Source of the DNA: JBBDRX01 sp040905245
GTDB taxonomy: Bacteria; Bacteroidota; Rhodothermia; Balneolales; Balneolaceae
DNA length: 17,791 bases
Assembly (NCBI GenBank): GCA_040905245.1
Contig: JBBDRX010000107.1
Location: 1 to 17,791, forward strand
Direction of reading: 5' to 3'
Made by a program: the position numbers and the translations under genes. Of the stretch, positions 15,024-17,791 are shown piece after piece; the stretch's first letter is position 1, and each line of letters begins with the position of its first letter. The notes beneath the pieces were generated by a model. That model searched no databases and was not told the origin of the DNA. It worked only from the letters and a program-made list of their open reading frames with translations.

Positions 15024-15521
15024 TTACATATAGAGATAGGGCTTCCAGTTTTCCCGCACTCCGCCAAGCAGATCCCGGAAAAAAGTAATAGGGACCGGAC
15101 GGAAAGGGTCTCGCTTGAGCGGCATTTTCGCTTCAGAAGGAGTACGGTTTCCTTTTCGTACATTGCATCGGTTGCAGGCTGTCACAAGGTTTTCCCACCT
15201 GTCTTTCCCGCCACGACTCTTGGGAATTACATGATCAAGAGTCAGATCACTATGGGCACCACAGTATTGACACTCATGGTGGTCCCGTTTCATCACATTT
15301 CTTCTGGAGAGTACAATGCGATGGTAAGGAATTCGTATATACGATCGAAGCCGAATCACGGATGGATAAATATAGGACTCATCAACTGTACGGATCTTTC
15401 GGTCCGGCTCGTCATGCAACAATTCCGCTTTCTCCAGAAACAACAGCTTCATGGACCGCTGCACAGAGCAAATACTGAGAGGCTGGTAGTCCTGATTCAG
15501 GACAAGTACGTGGCTATCCAT
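15024..15521 (-). CDS. HNH endonuclease family protein
   Basis: A 165-residue protein with a C-terminal zinc-braced HNH nuclease domain. CxxC pairs at C84/C87 and C116/C119 form the zinc knuckles. The nuclease core runs LTLDHVIPKSRGG (93-105) with D96 and H97, then WENLVTACNRCN (109-120) with N111. The N-terminal 80 residues begin MDSHVLVLNQDYQPLSICS, typical of a widespread small single-copy HNH protein in Bacteroidota and other phyla. No methylase or other restriction gene is nearby, so a stand-alone restriction role is not supported. The biological role of this family is not settled to my knowledge. A plausible promoter lies just upstream, and the genes down to the metallophosphatase may be read from it. 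No Shine-Dalgarno is visible. Confidence 0.9.
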   Translation of the reverse strand: MDSHVLVLNQDYQPLSICSVQRSMKLLFLEKAELLHDEPDRKIRTVDESYIYPSVIRLRSYIRIPYHRIVLSRRNVMKRDHHECQYCGAHSDLTLDHVIPKSRGGKDRWENLVTACNRCNVRKGNRTPSEAKMPLKRDPFRPVPITFFRDLLGGVRENWKPYLYM

Positions 15522-15544
15522 CGTAGATTTTGGTTAAGGTACGG

Positions 15545-15574
15545 ATCATACAAGGTATAACGAGCTAATAACAA
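15545..15574 (-). promoter_or_regulatory. Probable sigma-70-type promoter of the HNH-mnmA unit
   Basis: On the minus strand TTGTTA (15574-15569) and TATGAT (15550-15545) are separated by 18 bases. Transcription would begin about 15 bases before the HNH ATG at 15521, giving a short leader. The match is good but not exact, and nothing else in this spacer is as well placed. Confidence 0.4.
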
Positions 15575-15682
15575 GCCCAATTATGGTTTTTTTTAGGTAA
15601 AATATCAACTCATTAACACGCCGTTTCAACTGATTGAAAAAGCTCCTATTTTGACGCTGTCCGGAGTACGCAGAACAATCTT

Positions 15683-16096
15683 ATGGCCGAATCGTACAAT
15701 CTGATACTGAAGTCGGAATTCAGCGAGACTGAAAAGGTGCTCTCCTTTGTGGAGAAAATCAGCATGGAGGAGCAACTCTGTGAAGCTCTTCAGGAACGGG
15801 TAAAACTGGCAGTGAGTGAAGCGGCTACCAATGCAATTGTGCATGGAAACAGAGAAAACATTCAGAAAAAGGTAGCCATCCGGATCAGTGTCGATCGAAA
15901 TAGAGTCCTTGTAGAAGTACAGGACGAGGGCGACGGGTTCAGCCCGAACGAAATCCCGGATCCGATCGATTCAGACAATCTGTTGCGGCCGGGCGGACGT
16001 GGAATTTTTCTGATTCGCGAGTATTGTGACGGAGTTCGTTTTGCAGACCGTGGTCGCTGCGTTATACTCCGATTCGAACGCGGAAAAAAAGATTAG
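15683..16096 (+). CDS. RsbW-type anti-sigma/serine kinase-like ATP-binding protein
   Basis: A 137-residue soluble GHKL ATPase domain of the HATPase_c_2 type. The N-box is SEAATNAIVHGN (45-56), the G1 box DEGDGF (81-86) and the G2 box GGRGIFLIR (104-112). These are the ATP-binding elements of RsbW/SpoIIAB-like kinases, which hold a sigma factor or phosphorylate an anti-sigma antagonist (STAS domain) on Ser. No sigma factor, STAS protein or PP2C phosphatase gene is adjacent, so its partner must be encoded elsewhere. ATG 15683 has no clear Shine-Dalgarno, and about 160 bp separate it from the divergent HNH gene. Its stop overlaps the stop of the convergent TolC-family gene by 4 bp. Kinase versus pure anti-sigma function cannot be decided from sequence. 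Confidence 0.88.
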   Translation: MAESYNLILKSEFSETEKVLSFVEKISMEEQLCEALQERVKLAVSEAATNAIVHGNRENIQKKVAIRISVDRNRVLVEVQDEGDGFSPNEIPDPIDSDNLLRPGGRGIFLIREYCDGVRFADRGRCVILRFERGKKD

Positions 16097-17409
16097 ATCC
16101 CGATTTCCGTCAGACTTCCCCCGAGGCGAAGTAGCTCAGTCTCCGCTACTTTTGCTCTGTATCTTGCCTCTATAAGCCGACTCTCTGCATTCAGGTAAAC
16201 CCGCTGAGCTTCACGAAATTCAAGAGCACTAATCATCCCCTCCCTAAACCGTTCCAGTGCAATCTCCATGCGCTCATCTGCATTGTCCAGATTATTCAAC
16301 TCCAGCCGTACCAGATTCAGACTATTCTGATAACTCTCCCAGGCTCTCAGCAATGCAAACTCCAGTCGCAGGTTCTCCTCTTGCAGCTGTAGTTGCCGGC
16401 TTTTTTGCTCAATTTTTGCATTCTGAATTCGGCGGTTCATCTCAAACCCGTCAAAAAGATTAATACGAGCTGTCAGGCCGATCATGAATCCATCCGTTTC
16501 ATTGAACCGCATAAATCCTCCTCCTCCATCGGTACGGTTGTACTGATATCCACTCTGAAGTTCCAGTTCAGGCCAACGCTCCCGCTGGACCTCCTGCAGC
16601 TCCAGGTCAGAAATTCGCTGTTCGATTCGGATCATGTGAAGCTGTGAATTTTCCTGAAAGGCATGAGCACGGATCGTATTGTACTGGAGCCCTTCGTTCA
16701 CCGGCAGCTCGTCAGAAACCGAAAATTGGAGATCCTGATCAATACCCATCCACTCAATTAACTGAATTTTGGCTTCCTGTAGCCGGTTCTGTTCCTGCAT
16801 CAGCTGAGCCTTGTCCGCATTCAGATCCGTTCGGGCCTCCAGCAGTGCATATTCCGATCCGGAACCCAGATCACGCATTGTTTCAGTAATCCCGATCCGT
16901 TCCCGGGTCACGTCAATCAACTCCTGAAACACGTTCAGCTGGTTCGCTATACGCACAGTATGGGCATACGCTTGAATAATCTGCTGTACCGTCTCTTCTA
17001 CACGAGACTGCAGGAGTACCTGGCTCAACTCTTCCAGTTCACCCAACCGTTCATAGCTGACAAACATCCGCATCCCGTCAAATACCGTCCAGGTCAACTC
17101 CACTCCGGCGGCAGAATTAGTCGAGGTAGCTCCCCGATTCTCACGACTTTCCGGAGGGTTGCCGCTCAACTCAAACCGACTGTTTTCGATGCTTTCGGTA
17201 CGCGAGCCCGTCAGTTCAACCGAAGGCAGGAATCCGGCATTTCCAAGCGTTCGGTTGTTTTCGGCCATCGCCACCGACTCTCGCTCAATCCGAATCCCGT
17301 AATTCTGCTCCAACCCGATCTCAATTGCCTGATCCAACTCCAGAACCGGTAGAGACGAGTCGGCCTCTGCCGGCTGAAACAATAAGAAGAGGGTGAATAA
17401 AAGGCTCAT
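16093..17409 (-). CDS. TolC-family outer membrane efflux protein
   Basis: A 438-residue outer-membrane channel component. A signal peptide (residues 1-16, probable cleavage AEA-D) is followed by the usual opening LELDQAIEIGLEQNYGIR (23-40). Two outer-membrane-efflux repeats follow, rich in long amphipathic, Gln/Glu-heavy coiled-coil helices. One centres on LLEARTDLNADKAQLMQEQ near 190-208, the second on EFREAQRVYLNAESRLIEAR near 400-420. Trimers of such proteins form the exit duct for RND pumps. The start is firm: GGAG at 17418-17415 lies five bases upstream, and ATG overlaps the stop of the preceding transporter gene in ATGA, so translation is coupled. The pump, the channel and presumably an adaptor gene beyond the window form one tripartite export system. 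The exported substrate is unknown. Confidence 0.94.
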   Translation of the reverse strand: MSLLFTLFLLFQPAEADSSLPVLELDQAIEIGLEQNYGIRIERESVAMAENNRTLGNAGFLPSVELTGSRTESIENSRFELSGNPPESRENRGATSTNSAAGVELTWTVFDGMRMFVSYERLGELEELSQVLLQSRVEETVQQIIQAYAHTVRIANQLNVFQELIDVTRERIGITETMRDLGSGSEYALLEARTDLNADKAQLMQEQNRLQEAKIQLIEWMGIDQDLQFSVSDELPVNEGLQYNTIRAHAFQENSQLHMIRIEQRISDLELQEVQRERWPELELQSGYQYNRTDGGGGFMRFNETDGFMIGLTARINLFDGFEMNRRIQNAKIEQKSRQLQLQEENLRLEFALLRAWESYQNSLNLVRLELNNLDNADERMEIALERFREGMISALEFREAQRVYLNAESRLIEARYRAKVAETELLRLGGSLTEIGI

Positions 17410-17791
17410 TCCAGCTCCGTAACCTGAAGTTTTTCTGCCTGTTTCAAACGATCTTCGTCCAGCTCAATTTCGCGTTTATGTGATGCAAAATAGCTGTAAA
17501 TGGCCGGGATTACATACAGCGTCAAAAAGCTCCCGACAACAAGCCCGAATATCACAGCAATCCCCATGGAAACTCTGCTTTCCGAACCTGCACCGAAGGC
17601 AAGTGCTATTGGCAGTACACCCAGTACGGTAGAGAGTGTGGTCATCAAAATCGGACGAAAACGAACGGCAGCCGCATCACGAATAGCTTCATCGATCGAC
17701 ATTCCCTGAAGTTGCCGCTGATTGGCAAATTCTACAATCAAAATTCCATTTTTGGTAACCAGTCCGATGAGCATAATCATGCCAATCTGGC
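17406..17791 (-). CDS. RND efflux transporter, C-terminal end (5' part outside window)
   Basis: Only the last 128 or so residues of the inner-membrane pump are in view. The frame is open at the right edge, entering as QIGMIMLIGLVTKNGILIVE, which matches the conserved region of AcrB/HAE1-type pumps just before the final helices. The segment RDAAAVRFRPILMTTLSTVLG, another RND signature, follows, then two hydrophobic helices ending near YVIPAIYSYF and a charged cytoplasmic tail. RND pumps use the proton gradient to move drugs, metals or other compounds from the periplasm or membrane out through a TolC-type channel, which is the next gene here. Similarity to HAE-type pumps (GLVTKNGIL) favours organic substrates over heavy metals, but that is weak evidence. 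The stop TGA overlaps the TolC-family ATG. Confidence 0.93.
   Translation of the reverse strand, partial: QIGMIMLIGLVTKNGILIVEFANQRQLQGMSIDEAIRDAAAVRFRPILMTTLSTVLGVLPIALAFGAGSESRVSMGIAVIFGLVVGSFLTLYVIPAIYSYFASHKREIELDEDRLKQAEKLQVTELE

Noticed and set aside
15024..15521. HNH nuclease as part of a restriction or defence island
   Set aside because: Neighbours are housekeeping genes (mnmA), with no methylase, helicase, toxin or mobile element. The protein resembles a widespread small chromosomal HNH family.

Overview
The window reads as an ordinary, gene-dense chromosomal segment of a Gram-negative bacterium. I see no tRNA, rRNA, insertion sequence, prophage or CRISPR array. Signal peptides, one lipobox protein, a TolC-type outer-membrane channel and an RND pump all imply two membranes. 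Several genes lack an obvious Shine-Dalgarno. One nucleotidase is split into a lipoprotein C-domain gene followed by a separate metallophosphatase gene, an arrangement I know from Bacteroidota and relatives. With the mid-range base composition this suggests the Bacteroidota/Balneolota/Rhodothermota group, possibly Balneolota. That placement is inference.

Layout. (1) 1-2739, minus strand: two M16-family peptidase genes, the first zinc-bearing, the second (cut by the left edge) zinc-less. Their active-site elements are complementary, as expected of a two-subunit periplasmic peptidase. (2) 2983-6247, plus strand: a membrane-anchored single-domain rhodanese, then phosphoenolpyruvate carboxylase (ppc). 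(3) 6244-10059, minus strand: a uracil-DNA-glycosylase-superfamily protein, a long-chain acyl-CoA ligase, and a BASS/SBF-type symporter 11 bp behind the ligase. (4) 10197-11264, plus strand: branched-chain aminotransferase (ilvE), divergent from the glycosylase gene. (5) 11297-15521, minus strand: a probable five-gene run of HNH endonuclease, mnmA, a secreted protein of uncertain family, a 5'-nucleotidase C-domain lipoprotein and a metallophosphatase. Gaps are 7-59 bp, and a plausible promoter lies upstream of the HNH gene. (6) 15683-16096, plus strand: a stand-alone RsbW-type ATPase. (7) 16093-17791, minus strand: the end of an RND transporter gene, coupled by an ATGA overlap to a TolC-family gene.

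Functionally this is mainly central metabolism (oxaloacetate supply, branched-chain amino acids, fatty-acid activation), tRNA thiolation, and envelope work (proteolysis, nucleotide or phosphoester hydrolysis, efflux). I do not see a clear undescribed multi-gene system. The best leads are residue-level. The M16 pair splits its zinc site and R/Y pair between subunits. PEP carboxylase has changes at two of the four residues that bind the inhibitor aspartate in the E. coli enzyme. Both halves of the split 5'-nucleotidase carry substitutions in signature motifs. Two convergent gene pairs overlap by 4 bp at their stop codons, leaving no space for an intergenic terminator.
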